NCBI RefSeq assembly: GCF_000429605.1
Contig: NZ_AUCE01000012.1
Coordinates: 372,001 to 436,000 of the forward strand
Reading direction: 5' to 3'
DNA length: 64,000 nucleotides
From: Azonexus hydrophilus DSM 23864
GTDB taxonomy: Bacteria > Pseudomonadota > Gammaproteobacteria > Burkholderiales > Rhodocyclaceae
Shown here in pieces: positions 16,549-27,424 of this stretch. Numbering within the stretch: position 1 is the stretch's first letter; every line of letters starts with the position of its first letter. The translations under genes were made by a program, and so were the position numbers. The notes below the pieces were generated by a model. The model worked only from the letters and a program-made list of their open reading frames with translations, had not been told where the DNA came from and did not search any database.

Positions 16549-17279
16549 TGGGCGACCGGGCGCAGGACTTCGCGGTGTAGCGCTTCGCCGTCCCAGGCCA
16601 GGCATTCGCCGCAGTCCTCGTGCCAGTCGGAGAGCACCCAGCGTTCGACGTGGATGCCGTCTACGATGTGATCGTGCCTTGCCGGCTGGTGCGTATGGCC
16701 GTGGATGAAGGTGGCGTAGCCGTGCTGGCGAAGAAAGTCCTCGGTCGCTGCCGGCTGTAGGTCGGTGTAGGGATTTTCCTTGGCGCGCTGGCTGGTTTCG
16801 GAGACTTCGCGCATGTGCGCGGCGATGGCCCGGCGTTCGCTCAGCGGCTTGGCCAGCAGAGCCGCCTGCCAGGCCGGATCGCGGACCTGGGCACGGAAGG
16901 CCATGTAGTCGGTATCGTCGAGGCAGAGCGCGTCGCCGTGGGCGAGAACGAACTGCCATTCGGCGGTGGACAGGATATAAGGTTCGCTGATCAGGCGGAC
17001 GCCGGTGCGGGCGGCAAAGCCTTCGCCGAGCAGGAAGTCGCGGTTGCCATGCATGACGCTGATGGCCAGGCCGGCATCGCTGGCGGCACGCAAGGCAGCG
17101 ACGATGGGCGCGTGGTAGGGGTCGTCGATGTCATCGTCGCCGATCCAGGCCTCGAAGAGGTCGCCGAGGATGTAGAGCTGCTCGGCCTGGCGGGCGCGGC
17201 CGGCAAGAAAGTCGAGGAACAAACAAGTCGCCCCGGGTGACCGGGGCGACAGGTGCAGGTCGGAAATGAAAAGGATCAA
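16545..17279 (-). CDS. lpxH: UDP-2,3-diacylglucosamine hydrolase
   Basis: 244 residues, the expected size. All metallophosphoesterase blocks are present: ISDLHLSP at the N-terminus, [25 protein letters not shown] and [10 protein letters not shown]. The enzyme hydrolyses UDP-2,3-diacylglucosamine to lipid X and UMP in lipid A synthesis at the inner membrane. The start overlaps the ppiB stop as ATGA. Its presence confirms an LPS-bearing Gram-negative host. Confidence 0.96.
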   Translation of the reverse strand: MILFISDLHLSPRSPGATCLFLDFLAGRARQAEQLYILGDLFEAWIGDDDIDDPYHAPIVAALRAASDAGLAISVMHGNRDFLLGEGFAARTGVRLISEPYILSTAEWQFVLAHGDALCLDDTDYMAFRAQVRDPAWQAALLAKPLSERRAIAAHMREVSETSQRAKENPYTDLQPAATEDFLRQHGYATFIHGHTHQPARHDHIVDGIHVERWVLSDWHEDCGECLAWDGEALHREVLRPVAQ

Positions 17280-17767
17280 ACCACTTCCGCTTTTTCGATG
17301 ATCACGTCTTCCTTCGGCACATCCTGGTGGAAACCCTTGTTGCCGGTGGCGACGGCACGGATTTTGTCGACCACGTCCATGCCCTCGACGACCTGGCCGA
17401 AGACGCAGTAGCCCCAGCCCTGGCCGGACGGTGCCCGGAAGTCGAGGAAGTCGTTATCGACAGTGTTGATGAAGAACTGGGCGGTGGCCGAGTGCGGGTC
17501 GTTGGTACGCGCCATGGCGATGCTGCCGCGGACGTTCTTCAGGCCGTTGGCGGCCTCGTTCTCGATCGGGTCGCGGGTTTCCTTCTGGTTCATACCCGGC
17601 TCCATGCCGCCGCCCTGGATCATGAAATTCTTGATCACGCGGTGGAAGATGGTGCCGTTGTAGTGGCCGGCCTCGACGTAGGCAATGAAGTTCTCGACGG
17701 TCTTCGGCGCCTTTTCAGCGTCGAGTTCGAGGGTGATGACACCGTGATTGGTGGTGAGCTTGATCAT
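17276..17767 (-). CDS. ppiB: Cytoplasmic cyclophilin-type peptidyl-prolyl isomerase
   Basis: 163 residues without a signal peptide. Cyclophilin active-site blocks are [30 protein letters not shown] and [15 protein letters not shown]. It catalyses cis/trans isomerisation of prolyl bonds in the cytoplasm. It lies 9 nt downstream of the periplasmic paralogue ppiA, with which it shares most of the catalytic blocks, so the pair looks like an old tandem duplication with different compartments. Confidence 0.95.
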   Translation of the reverse strand: MIKLTTNHGVITLELDAEKAPKTVENFIAYVEAGHYNGTIFHRVIKNFMIQGGGMEPGMNQKETRDPIENEAANGLKNVRGSIAMARTNDPHSATAQFFINTVDNDFLDFRAPSGQGWGYCVFGQVVEGMDVVDKIRAVATGNKGFHQDVPKEDVIIEKAEVV

Positions 17768-17776
17768 GGGGAGTCC

Positions 17777-18337
17777 TTATTTTTCGGAAATGATTTTGAC
17801 GTTTTGGATAACGACTGGCGTGCGCGGCACATCGCCGTGCATGCCGACATTGGCGGTCGGCACCTTGGCAATCTTGTCGACTACGTCCATGCCCTCGGTG
17901 ACCTTGCCGAAAACCGCGTAGCCCCAGCCGTCACGGCTCGGGTAATCGAGCGGGAGGTTGTCGTTGTGGTTGATGAAGAATTGGGCGGTCGCCGAATGCG
18001 GGTCCATGGTGCGGGCCATGGCGATGGTGCCGCGACGGTTTTTCAGGCCGTTCTTCGCCTCGTTCTCGATAGGCTCGCGGGTCGATTTCTTGTTCATGCT
18101 GGCGTCGAAGCCGCCGCCCTGGATCATGAAGCCGGGAATGACGCGGTGGAAGATGGTGCCGTTGTAAAAGCCATCGCGCGCATATTGCAGGAAATTGGCG
18201 CTGCTCTTGGGGGCCTTTTCAGCGTCCAGTTCGACGACGATGCGGCCCATGCTGGTTTGCAGTTCCAGCGTCGGGGCGGCCCAGGCGGATGCGCTGGACA
18301 GCGTCAGTGCGGCGATGATGCCGATCAGTCTCTTCAT
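17777..18337 (-). CDS. ppiA: Periplasmic cyclophilin-type peptidyl-prolyl isomerase
   Basis: 186 residues from Met-Lys-Arg-Leu. The first 21 residues form a signal peptide ending SAWA before APTLEL. The cyclophilin domain has [30 protein letters not shown] and [16 protein letters not shown] start 11 codons upstream would destroy the signal peptide and overlap the previous gene, so it is rejected. It assists folding of exported proteins. The stop of the upstream L,D-transpeptidase gene lies 2 nt before the chosen ATG. Confidence 0.94.
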   Translation of the reverse strand: MKRLIGIIAALTLSSASAWAAPTLELQTSMGRIVVELDAEKAPKSSANFLQYARDGFYNGTIFHRVIPGFMIQGGGFDASMNKKSTREPIENEAKNGLKNRRGTIAMARTMDPHSATAQFFINHNDNLPLDYPSRDGWGYAVFGKVTEGMDVVDKIAKVPTANVGMHGDVPRTPVVIQNVKIISEK

Positions 18338-18339
18338 GT

Positions 18340-19641
18340 TCAGGCGGCTCCTTCGTAGATGATTTTCCACTGGCCGCCTTCACGCAGCCAGTACTGGCGT
18401 TTTTTCATCCGGTTGTTGAGATTGTTGCTGCGGTAATCCTGGTCGAAAGTCACGACCACGACCTCTTCCTTGCCCGGGTTGCGGAATACAGAGAGGTTTT
18501 TCAGTTCGAGCTTGATCCATTCCTTGCCGGCGTTGACTTGCTGCTTCTGTGCGGCAAATTGCGAATAATCCTGACCGCCGGCCTTGAACTCGCGGGAGTA
18601 GTGGGACAGGTAGCGCTTGATGTCACGGCTTTCCCAGTCGGCGCGCCAGTTCTCGATGCTGCGGTTCAGTTCGTCGCGTTCCCGCGCCCAGTCGTCGAGC
18701 GACAGCCAGTCGACACTGTTGCTGATGATGACCGGTGTCAGCCCGACCTGCAGGTTTTCGCGGATGGCTTCCAGGTCCTGGTTGGTCAGCACCACGCAGC
18801 CATCGGAAGCGAGCGGGGGGCGGGCGAAGGTGTCGGACGGGGTGCCGTGCAGCCAGATGCCGCTGCCGCCACGACCCTGGCGCCGGTCCCATTCGTTCGG
18901 GTAATTGATCGGGAAGGCGCCGTTGCCGTAAAGGTCGGGCAGCTTTTGCCGAGACAGGTCGGCGGTGACGTGATAGACCCCGATCGGCGTTTTCTTGTCG
19001 CCCTCGACGAACTTGTCGGCGCCAAGCTTGCCCTGGGTGACGTAGTAATCGGCAACGAAACGCGGGCGACCGCTGCTCAGGTCGTTTTCGTAGACGTAGA
19101 GGCGCGAGCGCTCGGTGTCGACGACCACCGCGTAACGTTGATCCGGCCGCATCTGCAGCAGGTAGCGCGGAACGTAGTCGGCGGGCGGCTTCTCCCGGTA
19201 GGCTTGCAGCCGCTTCAAGGCCTCTGCGCGCAAATCATTGACCTGCTCGGCGGGGAGTCCGTTCAGCGCGCCGAAGCCCTGGAGCGGACGCGCCCTGGCC
19301 AGCAGGAGGTCACCCTTGATCAGGTGGGCCAGGCGATAGTTGGGGTATTGCTGGAGCAGGGACTCGGTCAACTGCAGCGCGTTGCCCAGATTGCGTCCCT
19401 CGATTTCCCGAAAAATCCGGGCCAGCTGCGACTCCGGTCCGGCGTCGCCAAGCGTGGGTGGCAGACCGGTGGGCTCTGAACCCGTGTCGGCGCGCACCGG
19501 CCACACCGGCAGTTCGCCGGTTTGGCTGGCGGGAGCGGCCGCAGCAGTATCGGGTTCTTCCTCGCCCTGGAAAAAAAACACCATCGCAACAACGACTGCC
19601 AGCCCCAGAAGGGCGGGCAGGACCAGCTTCAACTTCTGCAT
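18340..19641 (-). CDS. L,D-transpeptidase (YkuD) family protein with C-terminal NTF2-like domain
   Basis: 433 residues from Met-Gln-Lys-Leu-Lys, whose ATG overlaps the stop of the TPR gene (TGATG). An N-terminal membrane anchor (about 6-22, [18 protein letters not shown]) puts the rest in the periplasm. The YkuD motif is HGTPSDTF followed by SDGCVVLTN, keeping catalytic histidine and cysteine. The last 110 or so residues (from [13 protein letters not shown]) form an NTF2/SnoaL-like domain, also found at the end of the neighbouring TPR protein. Family members crosslink peptidoglycan or attach proteins to it; an ErfK-like regulatory or partner-binding role for the extra domain is inference. Confidence 0.88.
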   Translation of the reverse strand: MQKLKLVLPALLGLAVVVAMVFFFQGEEEPDTAAAAPASQTGELPVWPVRADTGSEPTGLPPTLGDAGPESQLARIFREIEGRNLGNALQLTESLLQQYPNYRLAHLIKGDLLLARARPLQGFGALNGLPAEQVNDLRAEALKRLQAYREKPPADYVPRYLLQMRPDQRYAVVVDTERSRLYVYENDLSSGRPRFVADYYVTQGKLGADKFVEGDKKTPIGVYHVTADLSRQKLPDLYGNGAFPINYPNEWDRRQGRGGSGIWLHGTPSDTFARPPLASDGCVVLTNQDLEAIRENLQVGLTPVIISNSVDWLSLDDWARERDELNRSIENWRADWESRDIKRYLSHYSREFKAGGQDYSQFAAQKQQVNAGKEWIKLELKNLSVFRNPGKEEVVVVTFDQDYRSNNLNNRMKKRQYWLREGGQWKIIYEGAA

Positions 19642-20705
19642 CAGCGAGCGTTTTCTTCCTTGATCAACCACTTGCCACCGGTACGGACAAAGACCAGGGT
19701 CTTGTTGCTGGAGCTATTCAGGCCGGGTGCCTTGTAGTGCTGGCGGAAACGTGCGGTGGCGCGATCGCCGTCGATGGTGATGCGCGGTTCGTCGTAGGTG
19801 ACGGAGATGTTGCCCGAGCGGTCGCCGATGCGCTGCTGGCGTTCCTCTTCCCAGGCTTTGCGACCGCCCTTGCCCGAGGTGAAATCGCTGGTGTAGGCCG
19901 CGAAATAGCCCTTCATGTCCTTGCGCGACCAGGCGCGGGCCCAGGCGGCAATGGCCTTGGCCACATCGTCGCGGGCGCTGTCCTGAACAGGTGCCGGCTG
20001 GGCCGGTGCCGGACGCGGTTCGCTAACCACCGGAGCCGGGCTGGAAGCGGCCGGTGTCGTCGCGACGACGGTCGCCGTCGGTGCGGGGGCAGCCGGCTTC
20101 GGCTGCGGGGCGATGGCGGCTGCCACCGGCGTCGGTGCCGGGGTGGGGGCCGGCGGACGGACATTGCCCTTGCCGGAGGTGCTGATCAGGTCGCGGATCA
20201 AGGCCAGTTTGTTCTGCGTCGTGGCATTGGCGCCGTCGAGTTGCAGGGCCTTGTCGTAGGCCTGGCTGGCCAGCTTGGCGTAAACATCGCCGAGGTTTTC
20301 GTAGGCGATGGCATAGGACGGGTGCGTGCGGATCGCCATTTCCAGCGCCGTGCGGGCCTTGTCGTACTGCTTCTGCTGGGCGTAGAGCACGGCCAGATTG
20401 TTGTAGGGCTCCGGCAGCTCCGGATAGTCTTCGGACAGCTTGGTGAACACGCCGATGGCGTCGGCCGGGCGGTTCATTTCGGTCAGGATCAGGCCTTTGA
20501 GGAAACGTCCCTGGGCGTCCTTGGGGCGGCTGGCCAGGTATTGATCGACCTTTTCCAGTGCCTGGGCATGCTGGCCTTGGCGGATCAGGCGCTGGATATC
20601 AGGCAGATTGTCGGCAAAAACCGGGGCGGCAAAGCCGATGGAGAGACCGAATGCCAGGGCGCGAAGTGCCCGGAAGCGAGGCTGGAACAAGGATTTGGTG
20701 GTCAT
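19641..20705 (-). CDS. Exported TPR protein with C-terminal NTF2-like domain
   Basis: 354 residues. A signal peptide of about 31 residues ends at PVFA before DNLP. TPR units follow (about 33-165; [37 protein letters not shown]). Next comes a Pro/Ala/Thr-rich linker (about 185-250), then an NTF2/SnoaL-like domain ([20 protein letters not shown]) like that of the downstream transpeptidase. It is the first gene of the operon and diverges from cysS. Sharing a terminal domain and a TGATG-coupled start with the transpeptidase suggests the two proteins work together in the envelope. The exact function is unknown. Confidence 0.85.
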   Translation of the reverse strand: MTTKSLFQPRFRALRALAFGLSIGFAAPVFADNLPDIQRLIRQGQHAQALEKVDQYLASRPKDAQGRFLKGLILTEMNRPADAIGVFTKLSEDYPELPEPYNNLAVLYAQQKQYDKARTALEMAIRTHPSYAIAYENLGDVYAKLASQAYDKALQLDGANATTQNKLALIRDLISTSGKGNVRPPAPTPAPTPVAAAIAPQPKPAAPAPTATVVATTPAASSPAPVVSEPRPAPAQPAPVQDSARDDVAKAIAAWARAWSRKDMKGYFAAYTSDFTSGKGGRKAWEEERQQRIGDRSGNISVTYDEPRITIDGDRATARFRQHYKAPGLNSSSNKTLVFVRTGGKWLIKEENAR

Positions 20706-20710
20706 CGCCG

Positions 20711-20719
20711 TGCTATAAT
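20711..20719 (+). promoter_or_regulatory. Extended -10 promoter element for cysS
   Basis: TGCTATAAT is a perfect extended -10 box at the start of the cysS leader, giving an untranslated region of roughly 85 nt before the ATG at 20810. No good -35 box is found, which is usual for extended -10 promoters. It overlaps the region just upstream of the divergent TPR gene. Confidence 0.6.
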
Positions 20720-20809
20720 TTCCGAGGTTTTCAATCGCCCAATTCTATCAAAGAAGCGCGAGATGCCATAGGTTTGCAAAGGCATCCCTGCACTTCTTTT
20801 CATTCCGTC

Positions 20810-22180
20810 ATGCTAAAGATATTCAACTCACTCAAGCGCGAGAAGCAGATTTTCGAACCGATCGAAGCCAACAAGGTTCGCATGTATGTCTGTGGGATGA
20901 CGGTTTATGACTACTGTCATCTGGGGCACGCGCGGGTGATGGTGGTTTTCGACATGGTTTATCGCTGGCTGAAAGCCTCGGGCTACGACGTCACCTATGT
21001 CCGCAACATCACCGATATCGACGACAAGATCATCAAGCGGGCGCTGGAGAACGGCGAAACGATCCAGCAATTGACGGATCGCTTCATTGCCTTCATGCAT
21101 GAGGATGCCGACGCCCTGGGCGTGCTGCGCCCCGATCATGAACCACGGGCGACCGAATTCGTGCCGCAGATGCAGGAAATCATCCGCGCGCTGGAAAGCA
21201 AGGGACTGGCCTACCAGGCCGCCGACGGCGACGTCAATTACGCGGTGCGCAAGTTCCCCGGCTACGGCAAGCTCTCGGGCAAGTCGCTCGACGATCTGCG
21301 TGCCGGCGAACGGGTCGAGGTCGATAACGCCAAACAGGACCCGCTCGATTTCGTGCTCTGGAAACATGCCAAGCCGGGCGAGCCGGCCTGGGAATCGCCC
21401 TGGGGCGATGGACGGCCGGGTTGGCACATCGAGTGCTCGGCAATGAGTTCGTCGCTGCTCGGCAAACACTTCGACATCCATGGCGGCGGCCAGGACCTGC
21501 AATTCCCGCACCACGAGAACGAAATTGCCCAGTCCGAGGGCGCCAACTGCTGCAGCTACGTCAATTACTGGATGCACAACGGTTTCGTGCGGGTCGACAA
21601 CGAGAAGATGTCCAAATCCCTGGGCAATTTCTTCACCATCCGCACCGTGCTCGAGAATTACGATGCTGAAGTCGTCCGTTTCTTCATCCTGCGTGCGCAC
21701 TACCGCAGTCCGCTGAACTACTCCGATGCCCATCTCGACGACGCCAAGCGTTCGCTCGATAGCCTCTACTTCACGTTGCGTGACGTGCCGCCCAAGCCGG
21801 TCGAGATCGATTGGGCGCAGGCGCATGCCGCTCGCTTCGCCGCTGCGCTGAACGAGGACTTCGATTCGCACGGGGCGATTGCGGTGCTGTTCGAACTGGC
21901 CGCCGAGGCCAATCGCCAGAAGTCGGGCGAGTTGTCCGGCTTGCTCAAGGCGCTCGGTGGCGTCATCGGTTTACTGGAGCGCGAGCCGCTGGTCTACCTG
22001 CGTGCCGGTCCGGCTGCGGGTGCCCTGGATGAAGCCGCGATCGAAGCGCTGATCGTGCAGCGTGCCGAAGCCAAGAAAGCCCGCGATTTCGCTACTGCCG
22101 ACCGGGTTCGCGACGAACTCAAGGCCGCCGGCATCGTCCTCGACGACAGTCCGCAGGGAACCACCTGGCGCCGGGCTTGA
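20810..22180 (+). CDS. cysS: Cysteinyl-tRNA synthetase
   Basis: 456 residues from Met-Leu-Lys-Ile-Phe-Asn, the usual bacterial CysRS length. Class I signatures are HLGHARVMV (HIGH-like) and KMSKSLGNF (KMSKS). Zinc ligands include the Cys in YVCGMTVYD and the Cys/His in WHIECSAM and [10 protein letters not shown]. It charges tRNA-Cys. It is transcribed alone, divergently from the TPR operon, and ends at a strong hairpin terminator. Confidence 0.97.
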   Translation: MLKIFNSLKREKQIFEPIEANKVRMYVCGMTVYDYCHLGHARVMVVFDMVYRWLKASGYDVTYVRNITDIDDKIIKRALENGETIQQLTDRFIAFMHEDADALGVLRPDHEPRATEFVPQMQEIIRALESKGLAYQAADGDVNYAVRKFPGYGKLSGKSLDDLRAGERVEVDNAKQDPLDFVLWKHAKPGEPAWESPWGDGRPGWHIECSAMSSSLLGKHFDIHGGGQDLQFPHHENEIAQSEGANCCSYVNYWMHNGFVRVDNEKMSKSLGNFFTIRTVLENYDAEVVRFFILRAHYRSPLNYSDAHLDDAKRSLDSLYFTLRDVPPKPVEIDWAQAHAARFAAALNEDFDSHGAIAVLFELAAEANRQKSGELSGLLKALGGVIGLLEREPLVYLRAGPAAGALDEAAIEALIVQRAEAKKARDFATADRVRDELKAAGIVLDDSPQGTTWRRA

Positions 22181-22194
22181 ACTAGCGTCCCGGA

Positions 22195-22230
22195 AATGAA
22201 AACGGCCCGCTGATGCGGGCCGTTTTCATT
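22195..22230. terminator. Bidirectional intrinsic terminator between cysS and the binding-protein gene
   Basis: A perfect 16-bp stem with a 4-nt TGAT loop: AATGAAAACGGCCCGC pairs with the reverse complement at 22215-22230. The AAAA/TTTT ends give a U-rich tail in both directions, fitting two convergent genes (cysS plus, binding protein minus). Confidence 0.88.
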
Positions 22231-22245
22231 GGTATTGCGACTGTT

Positions 22246-23388
22246 TCAGCGCAGGACTTTGCCGCCCGGGCCGATCACGGTCAGTTCGACAAAGCGTGAG
22301 CCGTGACGCGCCGTACCCGAATAGTTGACGCGGTAACCGCCGAAATCGGTGCCGTTCATCGACTCGAGGGCAGTGACCAGTTTTTCGCGCGACAGGTCGC
22401 GGCCGGCGCGGCGCAGGCCTTCGACCATGGTGCGCGCGGTCAGGTAGGCTTCCAGTCCGTAGTAGGAGTAGTTGCCGCTCTTTGCGCCGAGCTTCTGGTA
22501 ATCGCGGACGACCGGCACGATGTCGTTCCAGGGGTAGGGAACGACCTGGGAAATGCCGATGCCGCGGGCTTCCGGTCCCAGTTCCTGGACCAGTTGTTCG
22601 GTGCCGACCGGCGACAGGGTCATGAACATTGGATTCTGTCCGGCGCGCTTCATGGCCCGGACAAAAGCTGCAGTTGGTTTGTACAGCGTGACCATGACGA
22701 CTGCCTGCGGATTGCCCTTGGCAATCGACTGGACAGCGGCGTTGACGTTGAGCGAATTGCGCTCGACCGTGCCAATCGCCGAGGGCGTCAGGTTGTGCTT
22801 TTTCAGCGCGGCAGTGACACCGTCGAGGCCGGCCTTGCCGAAGCCGTCGTTCTGGTAGAAGACGGCGATGCTGCGCAGGCCGATCGAAACCATCTGATTG
22901 ACGATGGCTTCGGTTTCATCCGCATAGCTGGCGCGGACGTGGAACATGTAGCGCGAATTCGGATTGGCCGAGATCGGCTGGCGCAGTGTCTCTGCGCCGG
23001 AAATGGTACCGACCAGCGGCACCTTGGCCGGCCCGAAGACCGAATTCATGGCCTCGGTGGTCGGGCTCGATCCATAGAAGGAGAGCAGGGCGAAGGCGTT
23101 CTTTTCGTTGATCAGGCTGCGCGTGTTGGCAACCGTCCGTTCCGTTTCGTAGCCATCGTCGAGCGCCACCAGTTGCAGCTTGCGGCCATTGATGCCGCCG
23201 GATTTGTTCAGTTGCTCGAAATAGGACTGGATGGTCTGCCGCATGTCCTCGCCGTAGGCGCCGTTGGGCCCGGAGAAGGGGGCGGACATGCCGATGGTGA
23301 TGCTGGTGTCGGTCAGGCCGGGGTCTGCCCAGCAAACCGTGGAAAGCGCCATGGCACAGGCCGCGGCAAATTTCTTGAAAACTTTCAT
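22246..23388 (-). CDS. Periplasmic ABC substrate-binding protein, LivK/branched-chain amino acid type
   Basis: 380 residues with a signal peptide (ending STVCWA before DPGL). It has the peripla-BP type I fold of the Leu/Ile/Val-binding family: ITIGMSAPFSGPNGAYG, GGINGRKLQLVALDDGY and SFYGSSPTTEAM. These proteins deliver amino acids, amides, urea or aromatic acids to ABC permeases. No permease or ATPase gene is adjacent, so it is an orphan; it may serve a transporter elsewhere or act as a sensor. The ligand cannot be inferred. Confidence 0.88.
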   Translation of the reverse strand: MKVFKKFAAACAMALSTVCWADPGLTDTSITIGMSAPFSGPNGAYGEDMRQTIQSYFEQLNKSGGINGRKLQLVALDDGYETERTVANTRSLINEKNAFALLSFYGSSPTTEAMNSVFGPAKVPLVGTISGAETLRQPISANPNSRYMFHVRASYADETEAIVNQMVSIGLRSIAVFYQNDGFGKAGLDGVTAALKKHNLTPSAIGTVERNSLNVNAAVQSIAKGNPQAVVMVTLYKPTAAFVRAMKRAGQNPMFMTLSPVGTEQLVQELGPEARGIGISQVVPYPWNDIVPVVRDYQKLGAKSGNYSYYGLEAYLTARTMVEGLRRAGRDLSREKLVTALESMNGTDFGGYRVNYSGTARHGSRFVELTVIGPGGKVLR

Positions 23389-23419
23389 GCTGTCGTCCCT
23401 CTCCCTGAAACCTGCTGTG

Positions 23420-23428
23420 ATTCTAGCA
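23420..23428 (-). promoter_or_regulatory. Extended -10 promoter element for the binding-protein gene
   Basis: On the minus strand TGCTAGAAT lies 31 nt before the ATG at 23388, with an AGGGAGAGGG Shine-Dalgarno stretch between. No -35 is clear. It lies directly after the dnaJ terminator. Confidence 0.5.
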
Positions 23429-23430
23429 GT

Positions 23431-23483
23431 GGAAAGGCAAAGCAGGACAGTCGCGGCGACACAATGTGCCGCGACTGTCCTGC
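23431..23483 (-). terminator. Intrinsic terminator of dnaJ
   Basis: A perfect 15-bp stem (23442-23456 with 23469-23483) around a 12-nt loop begins 8 nt after the dnaJ stop. On the minus strand it is followed by TTTGCCTTTCC, a pyrimidine/U-rich tail. Confidence 0.85.
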
Positions 23484-23491
23484 CGGACTAC

Positions 23492-24625
23492 TTATTCACC
23501 GAAGAACTCACGCACCTTGGCCATCCACGACTTGGCCCTGGGATTGTGCTTGTGGTCGGTGTCCTTGCTCGACTCTTCCAGTTCGCGCAGCAATTCCTTC
23601 TGGCGGTCGGTCAGGTTGACCGGCGTTTCGACGACGACATGGCACATCAGGTCGCCATGCGTATGGCTGCGCACGCCCTTGATGCCCTTGCCGCGCAGAC
23701 GGAAGACCCGCCCGGACTGGGTTTCTGGCGGAATCTTGATGGCTGCGGCGCCGTCCAGTGTCGGAATTTCGATTTCGCCACCGAGCGCAGCGGTGGTGAA
23801 GGAGATCGGCATCTCGCAATGCAGGTCGTTGTGGTCGCGTTGAAACACCGGGTGCTGCTTGAGGTGGATCTGTACGTAGAGGTCGCCCGGCGGGCCGCCA
23901 TTGACGCCGTGCTCACCTTCGCCGGCGAGCCGGATACGATCGCCCTCGTCTACGCCGGCCGGAATTTTCACTGCCAGTGTCTTGTGCTGCTTGATGCGAC
24001 CGGCGCCGCCACAGCTCTTGCAGGGATCTGCGATGAAGCGACCGGTACCGTGGCACTTGTGGCAGGTCTGCTGGATCGAGAAGAAGCCCTGTTGCAGGCG
24101 CACCTGACCGGAGCCGCCACAGGTCGGGCAGGTCTTCGGCTGGGTGCCGGCCTTGGCGCCGGTGCCGTGACAGGGTTCGCATTCCTCCATGGTCGGGATG
24201 CGGATCTTGGTCTCGGTACCGTGAGCGGCCTGTTCGAGGGTGATTTCCAGGTTGTAACGCAGGTCGGCGCCGCGATAGATATTCGAACGGCCGCCGCCAC
24301 CGCCGCCACGATTGCCGAAAATTTCGTCGAAGATGCCGCCGAAGGCGTCGGAGAAACCGCCGCCACCGCCGCCGCCGAAACCACCCATGCCTGCCTGGGG
24401 ATCAACGCCGGCATGGCCGTACTGATCGTAGGCGGCGCGCTTCTGGGCGTCCGACAGGATTTCGTAGGCTTCCTTGGCTTCCTTGAATTTTTCCTCGGCC
24501 GACGGATTGTCCGGGTTGCGGTCGGGGTGGTACTTCATGGCCAGCTTGCGGTAGGCCTTCTTGATTTCGTCGTCCGCAGCGTCGCGGTTGACGCCGAGGA
24601 TTTCGTAAAAATCGCGTTTAGACAT
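23492..24625 (-). CDS. dnaJ: Chaperone protein DnaJ (Hsp40)
   Basis: 377 residues. The J domain has the HPD motif in YHPDRNPD. A Gly/Phe-rich linker (about 75-110) follows, then four CxxCxGxG zinc repeats ([32 protein letters not shown]) and the substrate-binding C-terminal domains. It stimulates DnaK ATPase and delivers clients. It is separated from dnaK by a 97-nt region with two hairpins, so its expression may depend on read-through. Confidence 0.97.
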   Translation of the reverse strand: MSKRDFYEILGVNRDAADDEIKKAYRKLAMKYHPDRNPDNPSAEEKFKEAKEAYEILSDAQKRAAYDQYGHAGVDPQAGMGGFGGGGGGGFSDAFGGIFDEIFGNRGGGGGGRSNIYRGADLRYNLEITLEQAAHGTETKIRIPTMEECEPCHGTGAKAGTQPKTCPTCGGSGQVRLQQGFFSIQQTCHKCHGTGRFIADPCKSCGGAGRIKQHKTLAVKIPAGVDEGDRIRLAGEGEHGVNGGPPGDLYVQIHLKQHPVFQRDHNDLHCEMPISFTTAALGGEIEIPTLDGAAAIKIPPETQSGRVFRLRGKGIKGVRSHTHGDLMCHVVVETPVNLTDRQKELLRELEESSKDTDHKHNPRAKSWMAKVREFFGE

Positions 24626-24653
24626 GACTGGTTCCCGTCAGTTACTGCACAAA

Positions 24654-24695
24654 GGCCGGATCAAGCGGCGCCGGGGCGTCCGCTTCGATCCGGCC
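24654..24695 (-). terminator. Second stem-loop in the dnaK-dnaJ gap
   Basis: GGCCGGATC plus AAGCGG (24654-24668) pairs with 24680-24695 with one bulged base and an 11-nt loop. On the minus strand it is followed by TTTGTG, a short U tract. It lies about 28 nt before the dnaJ start. It could terminate, or protect and attenuate the transcript. Confidence 0.5.
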
Positions 24696-24697
24696 AC

Positions 24698-24722
24698 TTA
24701 AAACGGCGCGCAGGCGTCCGTT

Positions 24723-24726
<4 letters not shown>
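24698..24726 (-). terminator. Stem-loop overlapping the dnaK stop codon
   Basis: TTAAAACGG (24698-24706) pairs perfectly with CCGTTTTAA (24718-24726) around an 11-nt loop. The stem includes the dnaK stop codon and its descending arm carries TTTT on the minus strand. It is terminator-like, but a proper U tail after the stem is missing. Confidence 0.5.
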
Positions 24727-26660
<1,934 letters not shown>

Positions 26661-26697
26661 GATGTTCTTTCCTGAAAGTGAATTACCGATGTTCGTG

Positions 26698-26725
26698 AAG
26701 TGGGGGCGTCGCCCCGGATTTCAAG
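26698..26725 (-). promoter_or_regulatory. Sigma-32-like heat-shock promoter upstream of dnaK
   Basis: On the minus strand CTTGAA (26725-26720) is followed after 13 nt by CCCCCACTT (26706-26698), close to the RpoH consensus CTTGAA-N13/14-CCCCATxT. It lies directly after the grpE stop. The spacer contains a GGGGCGACGCCCC inverted repeat. Confidence 0.65.
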
Positions 26726-26729
26726 TGGA

Positions 26730-27272
26730 TTATTTGCCCTTGGCGACCATGACCAGCGCCGGACGCAGCACGCGGTCGGCGATCAGGTAGCCCTTTTGCA
26801 GGACGGTGACGACGGTGTTGGCTTCCTGGTCGGAATCGACCATGCCGATCGCCTGGTGCTTGTGCGGATCGAACTTCTCGCCAGCCGGATTGACCTCGAT
26901 CAGCGCGTTCTTTTCAAAGGCGGCAACCAGTTGCTTGAGCGTCAGTTCGACGCCGGACTGGAAGCTGTCGACGGTCTGTTCCGGAACCGCCAGTGCGGCT
27001 TCCAGGCTGTCCTTGACGGCCAGCAGTTCGCCGGCGAACTTCTCGACGGCAAATTTGTGCGCCTTGCTGATGTCTTCCTGGGCACGGCGGCGGATGTTCT
27101 CGCCTTCGGCCTTGGCGCGCAGCCAGGCATCGTGGGTCTCGGCGACCTTGAGTTCGAGGTTGCGGATCTGCTCTTCGATGCTGGGCAGGGTGTCGGTATG
27201 CGATTCCTGCGGTGCTGCGTCATTGACTTCGATGTCAGGCTGGTTTTCCTGCGGGGTTTCCGGATTGGACAT
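26730..27272 (-). CDS. grpE: Nucleotide exchange factor GrpE
   Basis: 180 residues. An acidic N-terminal tail is followed by a long coiled coil (about 35-85, [20 protein letters not shown]) and the beta-domain with the family signature [15 protein letters not shown] and [19 protein letters not shown]. It releases ADP from DnaK. It is the first gene of the grpE-dnaK-dnaJ cluster. Confidence 0.96.
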   Translation of the reverse strand: MSNPETPQENQPDIEVNDAAPQESHTDTLPSIEEQIRNLELKVAETHDAWLRAKAEGENIRRRAQEDISKAHKFAVEKFAGELLAVKDSLEAALAVPEQTVDSFQSGVELTLKQLVAAFEKNALIEVNPAGEKFDPHKHQAIGMVDSDQEANTVVTVLQKGYLIADRVLRPALVMVAKGK

Positions 27273-27300
27273 GCACGTTTCTCCAAAAAGACTGTCGAAA

Positions 27301-27329
27301 CAGTTGGGGGCCCTTCGCTGGTTTTCAAG
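27301..27329 (-). promoter_or_regulatory. Sigma-32-like heat-shock promoter upstream of grpE
   Basis: On the minus strand CTTGAA (27329-27324) is followed after 13 nt by CCCCCAACTG (27310-27301). It matches the RpoH consensus in both boxes and in spacing and sits about 30 nt before the grpE ATG. Confidence 0.65.
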
Positions 27330-27424
27330 AGTCTTTCGGGAACTTTTTGATCACACTTGTTTACAGTGCTGCTGCTGCGCCCGTGCTAGCATCCAGGCAG
27401 CAGGGCATCCTCAGATTGTCGGCC

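Noticed and set aside
27347..27424. Longer kinase start from an upstream TTG
   Set aside because: The extra 26 residues are low-complexity and not part of the kinase fold; the ATG at 27425 opens directly into the glycine-loop strand.
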